A DNA stretch of 64,000 nt from positions 16,011,501 to 16,075,500 of the forward strand of contig OU612070.1 in assembly GCA_914767715.1 (NCBI GenBank). The letters run 5' to 3'. This document shows positions 35,721 to 47,615 of this stretch, in pieces. How positions within the stretch are numbered: position 1 is the stretch's first letter; each line of letters opens with the position of its first letter. Source of the stretch: Membranipora membranacea (Eukaryota > Bryozoa > Gymnolaemata > Cheilostomatida > Membraniporidae). A model generated the notes under the pieces. The model was not told the origin of the DNA and did not search any database. It saw only the letters and a program-made list of their open reading frames with translations. A program made the position numbers and the translations under genes.

Positions 35721-36396
35721 TTGGGATGTGCCTTGTTCATGACAAAACAGAAAGTGGGCTGCCCCTAAAGAGGGCCACAAATTGCCCGAAGTCCTCGTAT
35801 TGAGAGTGGATACATCCTAGTGAACTAGAATGCATCCTAGAGGTGAGGCCATGGTGAACCTCCTAATCGTGAGGAGAAGCGATTGTGTGTGTGCCAGTTG
35901 GGACGTCGCGCTTTCATTTGTGATATTGGGATTGCTGTTTAGTAAGAAACAGAAGATTGGGCTGCCCCTAAAGAGGGACACAAGGTGCCCTAAATCTTCA
36001 TACTGTGATACATCCTAGAAAACCAGAATGCATCCTATAGGTGAGGCCATAGAAGACCTCCTAATCGTGGGTGTGCAGCGAGCTGCCAAAACTGAACTGG
36101 CACTAATCGGCCATTGGCAGTGACACTTTGATCTTAGCCAATAGGCTGAGAAGCGTTGGGATTGCTGTTTAGTACGAAACAGAAGATTGGGCTGCCGCTA
36201 AAGAGGGACGCAAGTTGCCCTAAATCCTCATACTGAGAATGTGATACATCCTAGAAAACTAGAATGCATCCTAGAGGCGAGGCCATGGTGGACCTCCTAA
36301 TCGTGGGTATGCAGCGAGCTGCCAAAACTGAGCTGGCACTAATCAGCCATTGACAGTGACACTTTGATCTTAGCCAAAAGGCCGAGAAGCGTTGGG
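35721..36396 (-). repeat. Tandem U2-snRNA-headed units upstream of gene B
   Basis: Units of about 230-236 bp: a partial unit at 35721-35925, then 35926-36155 and 36156-36391. On the minus strand each full unit begins with CTTCTCGGCCTTTTGGCTAA (exact at 36389-36370, two changes at 36153-36134) followed by GATCAAAGTGT. This is the first ~32 bases of U2 snRNA with one extra A. The rest of the unit is not U2. A more diverged fifth fragment may sit at 36630-36715. It could be a U2-headed SINE or a U2 retro-insertion amplified in tandem. Confidence 0.82.
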
Positions 36397-36605
36397 ATTT
36401 GCAGAATAACCAAAGTTTACGATATGTGCTCCAAAAATGTACTCCTCTGGTAGATGCAAGATTCAATTCAAGTAATCTCAGCAAGTTCAGAGCTGCTGAA
36501 CTGAAAAAAACTCAAGTGATTTCATACGAAATTGCACCAGAACCAGTACAATATTATATTTTGTTATTTTTACGAACATTTTGTTGAAAGTAGGAGACAA
36601 GTCTC

Positions 36606-36922
36606 GATTTGAATTAGTGGTTGGGGTCACAAGGTGCCCTCTAAACCTTTAACTTAGGCCTACTAGAGAATGCAGCAAGGTGACATAAGTGGGGCACTAA
36701 TCAGCCATTGGCAGCTTCTTGTGTAGACCCATTCAAACAATCAAAGCTTTAGGAGCAGAGGTTAGTCATTTTATGTTTATTGGATTGAGTTAGAATTTTG
36801 ATTCCATTGCCTTTAATTTGTTTGTATTTTTTTGTGAACTTTGACATTTGCCAGCAGTGGCTATACAAAAAAGGCTCTAAAAATTACAGTAAGTGTCTTA
36901 AACAGAAAAAATTGAAGACTGT
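36606..36922. other. Intergenic next to the right arm
   Basis: Includes a fragment (GGGGCACTAATCAGCCATTG, 36686 on) related to the U2-headed unit body. Otherwise nothing recognised. Confidence 0.5.
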
Positions 36923-37391
36923 ATCTGGTGTAGTTTTTTATGGCCGTTCTGATGACGCATATGTACTATTTCACAAATGGGGCAAAAAGGGGCGAATCCA
37001 AGTAAGAAACACGGAAAAGGGGGTTAAAAGGGCGTTTTTTACAATTTAACTTCTCTTGGCAAAGTTCATAGAATGAAGCAGTTTCATTAAATTTTTTTTA
37101 TCATTATCATGCATATCTTGAGTAGTTTTTGAGAAAATATCATACTGCCAAACCCAATGGTTGACGTTTTACAGACAAATTGTAGTCACCCCTCGAACAA
37201 AGTTGCGGCACAATAAAAGGTTTTGTGCAAGTGTGCTAGAAGAACAGTGATAAATGTAGGCCTACTTGTCATGTCATTTTTCATAATATATGTATAAAAA
37301 GACCCCATTATAAAGTATCTGGTAGCAGTGTAATAATAAATTGGGAATATATGAGAAAGGGGTGGATCCAGTTAGGATGTGAAAAACAGGT
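36923..37391 (+). repeat. Left copy of a ~0.46-kb direct repeat flanking the LINE
   Basis: Starts near TTTTTTATGGCCGTTCTGAT and runs to GGATCCAGTTAGGATGTGAA. It matches 42724-43180 in the same orientation over its whole length, with scattered changes. It is not a coding sequence. Confidence 0.88.
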
Positions 37392-37640
37392 AAGGTATAC
37401 GTTTATGAAGTTTATTCTGGTAAAGCGTGTAATCTGATTATGTATTTTAAATTTAATGGATATTTTAAATAGCTCATAAGTATCACTGCTAAAACAAAAC
37501 AAAGGAAGGATGCAAATTCAAACCAGTTTAAAGATCAAGGTCTTCATCATGATCCAAAAGGTGATCCACCGTGATCCAAAAGGTCACGAGATACAACTTC
37601 CACTCTGAAAAACCAAAATTCATAATCCAGCTTCAAAGTG

Positions 37641-37641
<1 letters not shown>

Positions 37642-37694
<53 letters not shown>
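37642..37694 (+). repeat. (AGC)n trinucleotide repeat, about 17 units
   Basis: A pure run of AGC/CAG in the 5' part of the LINE. In one frame it would give polyalanine, in the others polyglutamine or polyserine. It is likely a local slippage expansion. Confidence 0.97.
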
Positions 37695-37698
<4 letters not shown>

Positions 37699-38868
37699 CC
37701 TCGTCGCTAAATGGGAAACCAACCTATTTTGGGGCGAACCACAATGCAACCCAAAGACACTTCCACCACTACTATCACAAAAGGTGTACCTTTAGATGCC
37801 GATGATAAGGAAGTTCTGGACGACATCCAACATCAATTTCCTGATTCAGAACTAGAACGACTATATAAGCAAGGATAAAAGCTTCACGCAATTCTGGTTA
37901 AATTCAAGACTAAAGAGATGTATCAGGAAGCGCTTAACCTTCACGATGGATTTCTACTAAAATCTCAGTTTGTTACCATCAATTTTGAAGCCATAATAAA
38001 TGGCTAAGAACATTGATCCGCAAGAAATTCATCAGCAAGGTATGAAAATAGCTCACCTCAATATTAAACGTTTTACTAGTAAAATCAATCAAATAAATAA
38101 GATACTCTTCACATCCATAATAGATATTTTTGGTCTGACTGAAACTTTTTTAGACGATACCAAGCCATCATCTTTTTTTCAACAATTATAATTTAATCAG
38201 AAAAGACAGAGTAACTGGTCAAGGAGGGGGTGTATTATGCTATATCCGGAATGATATACCGTTTCAGGAAATCAGCCCGTTTAATCCGATCATACCAGAG
38301 TCAATTACTCTTAAAATAACACAAACTAACACTCAACCATTCATTATTTGCTTTCTATACCGTCCTCCTAGCACCCTTGTTGATTGGAATCAGGTATTTT
38401 CACAACATGTTCAGCAATGCTCAACATTGGGCCAGGAAATCATCATTTTAGGTGATTTCAATGTAGATTTAAACAGTGCTATCACAAAGACCAGATGGTT
38501 CAATAATGTCATCACGCCTTTAGGTTTATCACAGATCATAAGTGAATTCACAAGAGTAGAAGAACGTTCATCCACTCTTATCGATCACATTTATACTAAT
38601 AACTTGAGAAACATAAAAGGAAGTCTTGTATATAAGTTTGCGTTGAGTGATCACTATTTAATAATGGCCATCAGAAAAAAAGGCATTGCAAAAATCACTG
38701 AAAGGACTAAAGTAACATAAATGATGACTATTCCAAGTTCACGAATGAAAATGTTCATTGTATTTTTTCCAACGTTAACTGGCAAAACATCTTTACATCA
38801 GGTGATGCTAACCAAATGGTTGATGCTTTCAATATAAAGTTCTCATCATTAATCTCACAGTTAGTTAA

Positions 38869-40678
38869 GGTCATGCCTCGCCTAGGATACTAACTTGAGA
38901 ACTACTGATCCGATTTCCTTGATTTTTCATTCTAATTGAAGCTATTCCTTGTTTAGCAATTTCCAAACCCTCAATTGTCTTTAATTTAATTTCTTATATA
39001 TGTGATGCAATTTATGAAATTTAAGCCACCGCTGCCCATGCAAAAGAATAGAAGCTGTCAATAACTTGGAGCATCTGGCTCAGACGCCCCACAACCATTT
39101 ATCGTATCAAGCCAGGATTGGCAGCGCAAAGTAGTTCCAATAAAATTAATTTGTGATGATTAATCTTAGGAACAAGCCTTGACATGAATTTCAAGTGCTA
39201 GAGAAGGAAAGTTCTATAATAACAGACAGGAATTAATGAGCCAGCTTGTGAACTGTTGTAAAATACACCAAAATGACTGGATTTTAGATACTTATATTAC
39301 TACGCCAAATCTGGTGCAGAAATATATCAGGCAAAAAAACATAAATGGTTGGATTCATGAGGCATTTATTTCAATTTGAGTAGAGATTTTGATGTGGAAC
39401 TTGGGAATATACAAAAAGGATATGTTTGTAGGGAGTTCCCATGCAATTGATCACTATATATATTTTATCTGAAGATAGCCTGGCAAAAAGAATATTGAGT
39501 TTACAGCCTGTCTCTGGAAAAGTGTAAGATGGGCATTCTTAATATACCCCTTCTCCAACACAACATTTTTATTTGGTTCAAAATAACACTCTTAAACTTA
39601 CCCACCCTAAAAATTTCACAAATTTACACATAGAAAATTATTCAAAAATAAAGCATCAAAGCATATTCTTCGCCTGGTGCAAAAGTCCAATAAACACCAA
39701 CGCTCCCTTAGAAGTAAATGTTCAGTAATAAAACCCTCTTTTAGGGCACATTTTGGCAAAACAGCTCTCTTAAATCTGCTGCACAATTTCAGACTGAAAT
39801 GCAAAACGGCTGACAACCTACTATCTTTTAACTAATACTTTTTATAATAATTGTCACAAGAACAATAATTTTATATACATATATCATTTTCTGTTTCTAT
39901 AAAGCCATATATAACTTACTTACTTTCCCATTTCTAGAACATCGTCATTTATTTATGTATAACCCCTTTTTTTGTGTGTGTGTATTTAACTATGTGTAGA
40001 GGTCAACAAGTTACTTTTTAACTACTCTGTTATCTGTAAACTTTCTAGAAAACCTCTTTAAACAAAACAAATAAAATAAAAAATAAATGCGTAGTGCCCT
40101 CACCAAGGCTTTGGAGGATGCCCCTAGCAGAAAAATATTGCGGTCTCAGTACTGTTTTCACATATTTATACTTCTCGTTTTGTACAGCAAAGGGGCATTT
40201 TAGTCAAAAATTTGACTAGTTTAGGAGTAACACAATTCAAAATTTCCAACTGGCACATCAATTACTTTCATCAATACTGGTCAGCACTGGGCTAGTGAGG
40301 GCACTAGGGTAATCACATTTCTCCACCTTGGACAGCAATTGACACAGCTCACTTTCTTTATAGCATTGTCAACTCTTATGGTTTAGCTATCAGTATGTGA
40401 AATTGGATGCCGATTTTGTCAAATCAAGCATTGAACATTATTGTTGTTATGGCTGGATGATATAAGGGTAGTCTTTATGTATTAACTGCATTTTTTGCTC
40501 CAAGAACTTGCAATGTCTTTCAATATGGACGTTAGTGACAATAGGTTTTGACATGTTGCTGAAATTCAGTGACGTGTCATGACGTCACGTCATGGCGTAA
40601 CGTCGCCAAATTTTGGATTTAGACTTCTATGATCATGTGGATTGAGAAACCCCAAAAAAACTTTTGGCGAGCATGACC
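38869..40678. mobile_element. 1.8-kb TTAA-flanked element inside the LINE
   Basis: Ends are GGTCATGCCTCGCC and, inverted, GGTCATGCTCGCC, flanked by TTAA at 38865-38868 and 40679-40682. Removing it restores the LINE frame (…ISQLVKQRTRFVKSHTLPEW). There is no transposase frame. The right part contains a palindromic TGACGTGTCATGACGTCA-type block near 40570. It carries a family-B LINE fragment. Confidence 0.9.
39580..40086 (+). mobile_element. Family-B LINE 3' fragment nested in the TTAA element
   Basis: Encodes the end of the family-B protein (NKASKHILRLVQKSNKHQRS then LRSK) with stops upstream, then the signature AGAGGTCAACAAGTTAC near 39997 and an A-rich AAATAAAATAAAAAATAAATG-like tail. This is the third layer of nesting. 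Confidence 0.85.
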
Positions 40679-42723
40679 TTAAGCAACGAACCCGCTTTGT
40701 AAAATCTCATACACTCCCTGAATGGATCGATGAAACGATGAAACACCACATAATGCTGAGAGATCGCTACAAATCACAAAGATTGTGGGATCTGACAGAA
40801 TACAAAGAAATAAGGTTACCAACATGATACGAAAAAATAAGAAAAGCCATTTATGACAAACTTAGTAGAAGAGGCCAAAGGTCGCAACACAAAAGCCCTT
40901 TTAAAAATACATGTAAGAATAATACTGGTATACAGGCCAAAGTACCAGAAATATCAAGCTCATCTTTGAATGACCATTTCACTACCATTGCAGCTAAATT
41001 GTCCAAAGATTTTCCAACCATCATCGATAATGCAGATTCAAATTCACACCAAAAAATCACACATTTCCCACATATTACAACGTCAGCAGTGCTAAAACTT
41101 TTAAAAACAATACCAATTAGTAAAAGTACAGGCCCTGATAACATTTCTGTGCGCATGCTACTCAAAACCTTTCCTTACATTGGTGATGTATTATCTAGCA
41201 TTTTTAACAAACTATTAGATACAGGTAAAATTCCAAGGGCGCGGAAAGTAGCCAGAGTAGCCAGAGCTCAGAACGATCGAGGGAACTACGCCCGATATCA
41301 GTCTTGCCTATTTTATCAAAAAATATTTGAAAAGCATCTACACAATCATATAGAACAATTTCTCTCTAAAAACAAATTAATATCACCAATTCAATCTGGG
41401 TTCAGACCTGGCCATTCCTGCAACGATGCAGTGCATAAAATTACAGCTGACTGCCTAATTGAAAAGAAAAAACTAAACAAAGTAGTGTTGATGTTTATCG
41501 ATTTTTGTAAAGCATTTGATTGTGTCAATCATCAAATCTTATTAAATAAACTTAGGAAATTTAACTTTACTGACTCAGCATTGTCTTTGCTTTCCTCGTT
41601 CTTACAGGATCGCAGGCAATATGTGAAAGTAAACAATGACGTATCCTCGATTCTTGATATAAAGATAGGAGTACCACAAGGATCAATTCTAGCACCAATT
41701 TTATTTCAAATTTACATTAATGACTTGCTCACGATTAAGTTATTTTCTAAATCATACGCATATGCGGATGACACTGTGTTCAGGACGAGCCATCCTGATC
41801 CTTGTGATCTCACAGCAATCTGCAACAAAGACCTGATCTCCATCAACAACTGGTGCATTTCAAACCATATGACCATAAACATAAACAAATCTCATTTTTT
41901 ATTCACTGGGTAGAAAAATATTCACTTAAACTAAAAATAGGCAACAAGAACCTCACACAAAAACAAGACACCAAACTTTTGGGATTCAATTTAACAGACA
42001 ATTTTTCCTTGAACATACACTGTGATAGTGTTTTTGAGAAAGTTTCAAAAAACTCTAATCTTTTACAAATATGCAGACCCTATCTGACCACCTACTCTGC
42101 CAAACAATTCTATTATCAGTTTATACATTGCTACTTAATATATGGAATACATATTTACTACAATCTTTTACCCTCAACATACACAGACCGGAGCATTGCG
42201 TATTATTGCCAATGTTCACCATATACCATATCATTTAATATCAACAAACGAAATGTGTTCGCATCTAAAAATATTGCCGTTACCACTTCTAAATAATTAC
42301 TTTACCTACCTATACGGATTCAAAGTTATGTATAATTTGTCACCTCAATACATTTCTGATTTCTTTGTAAATGTAGAGAATTGATTTCCTAAACGGGATG
42401 ATAAACTTATAAAAGTACCATTTGACATCCTAAATCATGTAGTTGCCAGCAAATTCAATGGCTTACCTTACCATACCAGATCAGTTGACAAGTTTAAACA
42501 CTTTAAAACAATGCTCATCAAACATATATACCAATCTATATAATTTTTAATACACTTATTTTTTCCTTTTTTTTATGTCACATCATGTAAAACATCTTTT
42601 CAAGATGATGTTGATGACAATAAAGTAATAGAAAAAAAATCATTGGTACTTTGGTCATACTCTTCGTGCTGAGTGTTGCGTACAATGCAAACAGGCCTTC
42701 AAACATGAGCATCCACCACTTTT

Positions 42724-43180
42724 GTCTGGGGTATTTTTTTATGGCCGTTCTGATGGCGCATATGTACTATTCTACAAATGGGGCAGAAAGGGGCGGATCC
42801 AAGTAAGAAACATGGAAACGGGGGTATATAAAGCGTTTTATACCTTTTAACTTCTTTCGACAAAGATCATAGAATAAAGCGGCGTCACTGAATGTTTTTA
42901 TCAATATCATGCATATCTTGAGTAGTTTTTGAGAAAATATCATACTGCTAAATCCATTTTAAAGACAGATTGTAGACACCCCCTCAAACACAGTTGCGGC
43001 ATAAAAATAGGTTTTGCACAACCATTCCAGAATAACAGCGATAAATATACTTCTTATGTGATTTACATAATCCTTTTATAAGAATACCCTAATATAAAAT
43101 AACTGGTAGCAGTCTAATTATGAATTCGGAATATATGGGTAACAGGTGGATCCAGTTAAGATGCAAAAAACGGGTAGAGT
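42724..43180 (+). repeat. Right copy of the ~0.46-kb direct repeat
   Basis: Same orientation as 36923-37391. Landmarks are TTTTATGGCCGTTCTGATGG, CATGCATATCTTGAGTAGTT and GGTGGATCCAGTTAAGATGC. Within each copy a GGGG(C/T)GGATCC phrase occurs twice, hinting at an older internal duplication. Confidence 0.88.
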
Positions 43181-43865
43181 CCAGAAGCCACTTGCCAATG
43201 AGTGATCAAAAGATTGCATTTAATAATATCTCTCTGGGGCTACCTTGAATTGAGTGAAAACATGAATTTCGCTGCAAATCCAATTATGTAAAGTTTATAA
43301 CTCTCAGAGTGCAGATTATTTCTACAGAGGCAAAGTTGCAAAATTTCGTTTCTTTTATGAGCATTCTGTATGTGTATTATCTACCAAGGCACAAACAAAT
43401 CCTCTTTATTGACTTATTGAGAGGTGCAATACAAGTACACACCAGAATAAACAAAGATATATCCGCAATGTGACCTGTGTCAACGTGTAGGAAAGCAAAG
43501 AAAGACAAACTAATGTGCATATTGAATGCATTGAAAACCTGTATTGATATTTTTGCACTTGGTCATCTTGTAAAATTTGGTGGTTCTTAGTCTTGGTCTT
43601 TGGCAACGATCTATGGTCGGAATAGTTGTTTTAAGCCTTTTTGTGAGGTTCTTCCTCCTTAGCTGTATCACTGAAAGAATGATGAAAATCAAGATTAAGG
43701 AGCGGAAATATAATCATATAACTGGATCTCAAGTTAACAACAGGAGGTAGAACAACCTTTGATTCTATCTCACATCACATCTAGCAGCTAAGTTAAAAAG
43801 CTTGCAAAAAAAATCTGTTGGAGGAATATGTAATTGTTATTATAAGCAAGTAGATATATAAACGC

Positions 43866-43887
43866 GGGGGGGGGGGAGGGAGGGGGG
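43866..43887 (+). repeat. G-rich tract able to form a G-quadruplex
   Basis: Twenty-two bases, all G except two A. Runs of eleven, three and six G are seen. Confidence 0.9.
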
Positions 43888-44256
43888 TTATGACTTTCTT
43901 GTAATGGATGTCAACTGCTTTGACCTATGATATCACCCTACACATATTTTACAAGCAGACTCTACTTTAAATAAAACATAGATGCTGAGATAGATATAAC
44001 GCTACATAAATAACCTGTAGTTACCCTAGATGAGTAATATTTAGCTTAGTTTAGCTAGTTTATGGGTGACTTAATGTTAGCTTGCACTAAATTCTGGCAA
44101 ATGAAGTAAGGCTTGAATGTCACCTGTCTTAGGAGTGTGTGAAATGGTGCAAATACTGTACTCCTCTAGAGTTTTCAAGGTTTTGAACTCCTCTTGACCT
44201 TTCATAAGTCTTCCTGGAATAGTATTTGATGCAATGTCATGGTAGTGTGCTTCTCT

Positions 44257-44326
44257 AGTGGTCGAGTGCCCCGGTGGTCAAGGCCTTTTCTCTCTTAGGC
44301 CTTGACCATTGGGTCACTTGACCACT
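44257..44326. repeat. 29-bp-arm hairpin
   Basis: The arm AGTGGTCGAGTGCCCCGGTG plus GTCAAGGCC pairs with its inverted copy after a 12-bp loop. A few mismatches occur mid-stem. Probably a small foldback insertion. Confidence 0.8.
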
Positions 44327-45242
44327 GGACTTGCACCAACTACAGAAGGCCTGTGATTTGGACTGGAGTAAGCTGAAAGTAAGGTCAACAATTACAAAGA
44401 CTTACTTTTTTACATAGACCAAATCTTTTAAAATTATCAAAATTATCTATTTTGATTGGCTAAATGTTGCAAAGTAACTTTTGCAAGTTAGTTCTGCAGA
44501 AATATTGTAGTCTGCCTTGGAAAAAATTTTTAGCAAAACATTTATTCATTGCCCCACTTATGGAATAGTACCACTTCAAAAATCCAAACAATAATAAATA
44601 TCATTTGATTATGTGCTCAGACTTGCCAACCTAAATTTTCAAAAATACTTACAAAAATCATGGGCGCCTTATTGACTAGAAATTGCCTCAAAAGATTTTT
44701 CGCGCTACGCGTGAAGGTCTTTTAACCACACAACATCGCCACTTATCAGTAGCATCGGAATGCGGGTTACACAAAACCAACTTTTATACCTGAATAGTCA
44801 TCATCATAATGGCAAAATTTTAAACCTTAGTGGTGTCCAAAATAGCTCTTCCCAATCTGCTCGCAAACAGTCAGCAATCTGGTGGCATGAGTCTAATAAA
44901 CACTGAGGCAGGAGATCTGAGTTATCTCACCCCAACAAGGAGGTGGGCAACTTGCCCAGCCGGCACAACTGTATCTTAACTATGTTGGAAAGATGTTTAC
45001 CTTAGAGGCTGAACTACGTCTGCCTAATGTGGCAATCTGTCACGCTATTATATGTTGGAATGGTGCATTCTAGCAGATATTGTTACGATATATAAACTGC
45101 CTCTGCTACACATCTAACTAGATGCTTGTATATATAGTAACCATGCGTTTTCCTGACAGCAAATTTATACGCAATATTTCATACCTCAGTATGCATTTCA
45201 TTTTATTTACGATTTACGAGATTTAATATCAATTATCATTAA

Positions 45243-46621
45243 GGTAATGTCAAAGACCGATCCGAATATCAACATATCATATACCGTTGGAAAGCTGCCG
45301 AGCTACTGAAAATGAATACCTGAACAAAAACTTGATTCGATGACGTTGTGTCATTTTAGGGAGGAAATGAGGCAAAAACCGCTGTTTTTGTCAATGCAGA
45401 TGGAGGAGTCAAATTAATTGCAAAAAATTTCAAAACATGTGGAATGTATACTTAGAGATTGCATTCATCATAAAATTTGATTTTCTCTGATATATGACTA
45501 GTCTAAATTGAATTTTACGTCACGCCATATAACGCATTTTTTTTGTGAAGCCCTGAAAATTTATGAAATTTCAATCATAAATTCACAACAGATCATAGGC
45601 TCGAATCAAAATTTATTATGATATTCTCTTAGAGTACTCTTCAAATGTCATACACGTTGACTTTAAAAAAATTAGCTTGCATATTGCAGTGACAGTAGAC
45701 TCTCGAATGCGGCTAATATTTTCGCCACCTTTGCATAACGCCAAACATGCTGTCCAAATAACCATTATTGTGGCTAAACAAAGTTTATTTGAAAGTTCTC
45801 ACATACGAAGCCGCTTTCATTAACCATGGTGCACACAAGAAATGCCAATATGATTTTTCATTGCATCTTCAATTTTCTTGAATTTAACGCAAAAGAATGC
45901 CAAAAACCACCTCAAAAGTCCTTTAAAAGACCTCAAAAGTCCCTAAAAATAGCTGTTTTTTGGCATTCTTATGCGTTAAATTCAAGAATAATGAAGATGC
46001 AATGAAAAATTATGTTGGCATTTCCTGTGTGCACCATGGTTAATGAAAGCGGCTTCGTATGTGAGAACTTTCAAAAAAACTTTGTTTGGCCACAATAATG
46101 GTTATTTGGACAGCATGTTTGGCGTTATGCAAAGGTGGCATAAATATTAGCCGTATTCGAGAGTCTACTGTCATAGCAATATGCAAGCTAATTTTTTTAA
46201 AGTCAATGTGTATGACATTTGAAGATTACTCTAAGAGAAAATCTTAATTAATTTTGATTCGAGCCTATGATCTGTTGTGAATTAATGATTGAAATTTCAC
46301 ATATTTTCACTGCTTCACAAAAAAAATGCGTTGTATGGCTTGACGTAAAAAGTCAATTTAGACTAGTCATATATCAAAGAAAATCAAATTTTACGATGAA
46401 CGCAATCTCTAAGTATACATTCCACCTGATTTGAAATTTCTTGCAATTAATTTGACTGCTCAATCTGCATCGACAAAAAGAGCGTTTTCTGCCTCATTTC
46501 CTCCCTAAAATGACACAACGTCATGGAATCAAGTTTTTGTTCAGGTATTCATTTTCAGTAGCTCGGCAGCTTTCCAACGGTATATGATATGTTGATATTC
46601 GGATCGGTCTTTGACATTACC
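45243..46621. mobile_element. Palindromic TTAA-type foldback element, complete copy
   Basis: The 1379-bp element begins GGTAATGTCAAAGACCGATC and ends with the inverted form of the same sequence. It is flanked by TTAA on both sides (45239-45242, 46622-46625). The arms are about 660 bp each, nearly identical when folded, around a short centre near 45900-45955 that contains duplicated CCTCAAAAGTCC motifs. There is no open frame. It shares sequence throughout with copy 1 at the start of the window. Confidence 0.93.
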
Positions 46622-46625
46622 TTAA

Positions 46626-47615
46626 GGAGGGTGTTTTACTCGGAGTGATTCAGTCCACAGTGGTTGTTCAGTAGTAGGCCCAATTGACTAATGGACTCCC
46701 ACTAGTGTAGGGTGAGTCATTGAGTTATGCACATTGTGGAATACAATCTGGTTCAACTTTATTCGTAAAGAACATTAAGTGGTGCTTAATGCAGGTAATT
46801 TAAACCCTGGCTGTATATTAACATATTTCAAAATACTGACATGTATTAATGTTTAATGTCAACATGGTCAATCTTTCTTATACCGTTGAGGCAAAAGTTT
46901 GTCTCATCAGCATAGGGCACCTAGAATGAGTACATATATCGGGAAAAGAATGAAAACTGATAATTTAGAAATATTTGAGACTGAATAGATTGCAGGTTTT
47001 GCTTTCTTATAACCTTCAATTATTTTATTTGCCTTTCTTGATGGGAAGCAGCGCCACCATCGTTGTGCGGCAGAGATAGACTCTGTCACAAGGCCATCCT
47101 GCAGGCAGAATGGATATAAACACCAGAAATTAGACAACAAACAATAGCCAAGTTGAATGTCACCAGTGTTTGAACAAATTCAATGATGATTGACAAACAA
47201 TACCCAACACAGGAAATGTAAGAAAACTGCCACTGTGAAACAGATGGCTGTTAAATACAAAACTTTGAACAATAATTGGATATTGCATTATAGGTTATAT
47301 TTGATGACATTTACTTTCGTTAATTACAAAACACTCCTTTCTATCGACAAACCTAAAATTCGAGAAGCTCCAGATATTGACAGCACATAGGTGAATACTC
47401 TTCAACTTCTTCAAGACAAGTTTTCAAATGACCATATTGGATTCAATATGGCCGAGGGCTAGAAAAGTACAGCCTTGTAAATTGTGGTACATCAATAAGA
47501 TGTTATGGTTGATTAAATAGGGCTTTTCACGATGCACAAAATTAAATAGCTTTACAATATGCTTTTATCAAAGTGAAACTAAACAGTCACATTGTTGCCA
47601 GTTCGTCGCATCTCC
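46626..47615. other. Region downstream of the PAN-lectin gene, no gene called
   Basis: A minus-strand segment after CTGCCTGCAG near 47102 (DGLVTESISAAQRWW and on) is open to 46907. It lies past the lectin stop codon and has no recognised domain. Confidence 0.45.

Larger units (their letters stand above)
31725..36605 (-). repeat. Right arm of the large inverted duplication
   Basis: Reverse complement of 22365-28100. It differs by a tRNA-derived SINE in intron 2 of its gene, by tandem multiplication of the U2-headed unit (35721-36396), and by lacking the LINE. Downstream noncoding blocks such as GACAGACAGGTCTGGGTTGT (31801 on) pair with 28000-28025. Confidence 0.9.
37500..42645 (+). mobile_element. 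LINE (family C/D) with overlapping ORF1 and ORF2, broken and nested
   Basis: The ORF1 tail runs 37744-38007 (88 codons, one internal TAA at 37876) and has the TITKGVPLDADD and AILVKFKTKEMYQEALNLH blocks of a LINE nucleic-acid binding protein. ORF2 starts at the ATG 38000-38002, overlapping the ORF1 stop at 38005-38007. Endonuclease motifs are FGLTETFLDD, GQGGGVLCYIRND, FLYRPPS, IILGDFNVDL, STLIDHIYTNN and SDHY, with a frameshift near 38190. A 1.8-kb element interrupts ORF2 at 38865. The reverse transcriptase resumes at 40683 with FVKSHTLPEWID, QSGFRPGHSCNDAV, FIDFCKAFDCVNHQ, GVPQGSILAPILF and the catalytic YAYADDT; frame breaks follow near 41910 and 42250. The 3' end has AATAAAGTAATAG near 42620. 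Confidence 0.9.
43181..45238. other. Intergenic with a G-rich tract and a hairpin, no gene
   Basis: Contains a pyrimidine-poor G tract (43866-43887) and a hairpin (44257-44326). The minus-strand segment 43545-43680 lies between an AG and a GT and could be an exon, but its readings stop quickly or look random. Confidence 0.5.

Noticed and set aside
36357-36391. Functional U2 snRNA gene
   Set aside because: Only the first ~32 bases match; the branch-site recognition region and Sm site are missing.
36923-43180. LTR retrotransposon with 0.46-kb LTRs
   Set aside because: The interior is a non-LTR LINE with endonuclease and reverse transcriptase; no gag, protease, integrase, primer-binding site or polypurine tract is seen.
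43510-43692. Basic minus-strand reading frame as an exon
   Set aside because: It has plausible splice edges, but alternative frames stop at once and nothing adjoining continues it.
46907-47140. Extra 3' exon of the lectin gene
   Set aside because: The lectin frame already ends at a proper C-type lectin terminus (YVCEKET) at 47616; this stretch has no domain.
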